NCBI GenBank assembly: GCA_030146295.1
Contig: JASLCD010000447.1
Coordinates: 1-12,682 of the forward strand
Direction: 5' to 3'
DNA length: 12,682 nt
Source of the DNA: Chryseobacterium sp.
GTDB taxonomy: Bacteria; Bacteroidota; Bacteroidia; Flavobacteriales; Weeksellaceae
In this document: one piece after another, positions 12,645 through 12,682 of the stretch
Numbering within the stretch: position 1 is the first letter of the stretch
Layout of the letters: each line of letters opens with the position of its first letter
The notes under the pieces: generated by a model
Databases searched by the model: none
Told to the model about the DNA's origin: nothing
The model's input: only the letters and a program-made list of their open reading frames with translations
Made by a program: the position numbers and the translations under genes

Positions 12645-12682
12645 TTTTTATAAATCTATATTCGGTTTATAAGAATTCAAAA

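Overview
The window looks like chromosome of a Bacteroidetes (Flavobacteriia) bacterium, most likely Chryseobacterium or a close Weeksellaceae relative. The evidence is the sequence of IF-3 and ribosomal protein L35, AT-rich DNA, TAnnTTTG-type -7 promoter elements, the many small lipoproteins, and a WG-repeat/Sel1-repeat protein. The genus is inferred from family resemblance, not from a search.

Layout. The two ends are translation genes: infC (IF-3) at the left and rpmI (L35) at the right. These are normally neighbours in an infC-rpmI-rplT operon, but here about 11.85 kb separates them. A strong hairpin terminator closes infC, and rpmI starts from its own -7 element with a leader hairpin. Between them, from the left, are: a minus-strand lipoprotein (701-1264); two plus-strand envelope genes, a 357-aa lipoprotein (1424-2497) and a 188-aa exported protein (2632-3198), each with its own promoter; a bidirectional terminator; then a long block of minus-strand genes. 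Read in their own direction, these are a WG-repeat-like lipoprotein (11302-9818), a two-TM small membrane protein (9763-9521), a cysteine-containing lipoprotein (9267-8782), a tiny possible ORF (8779-8702), an 822-aa cytoplasmic WG/Sel1-repeat protein (8659-6191), a TPR-type sensor histidine kinase (6156-3922) and its LuxR/NarL-type response regulator (3919-3290). A 403-bp divergent intergenic region then precedes a plus-strand lipoprotein with a bulb-type (GNA-like) mannose-binding lectin domain (11706-12269).

How the parts may fit. Kinase and regulator are clearly one two-component pair (2-nt gap). The kinase's TPR domain is predicted to lie in the periplasm, so it could sense an envelope protein or ligand. 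Five lipoproteins, one exported protein and one small membrane protein lie around it, so the block reads as an envelope or surface accessory region. No toxin, nuclease, integrase, transposase, tRNA or CRISPR is visible, and a joint function for the block is not shown by the sequence. The most notable points are the split infC/rpmI pair, a probable non-canonical (AUA) start for IF-3 upstream of the TTG, and the lectin lipoprotein with two intact sugar-binding motifs.
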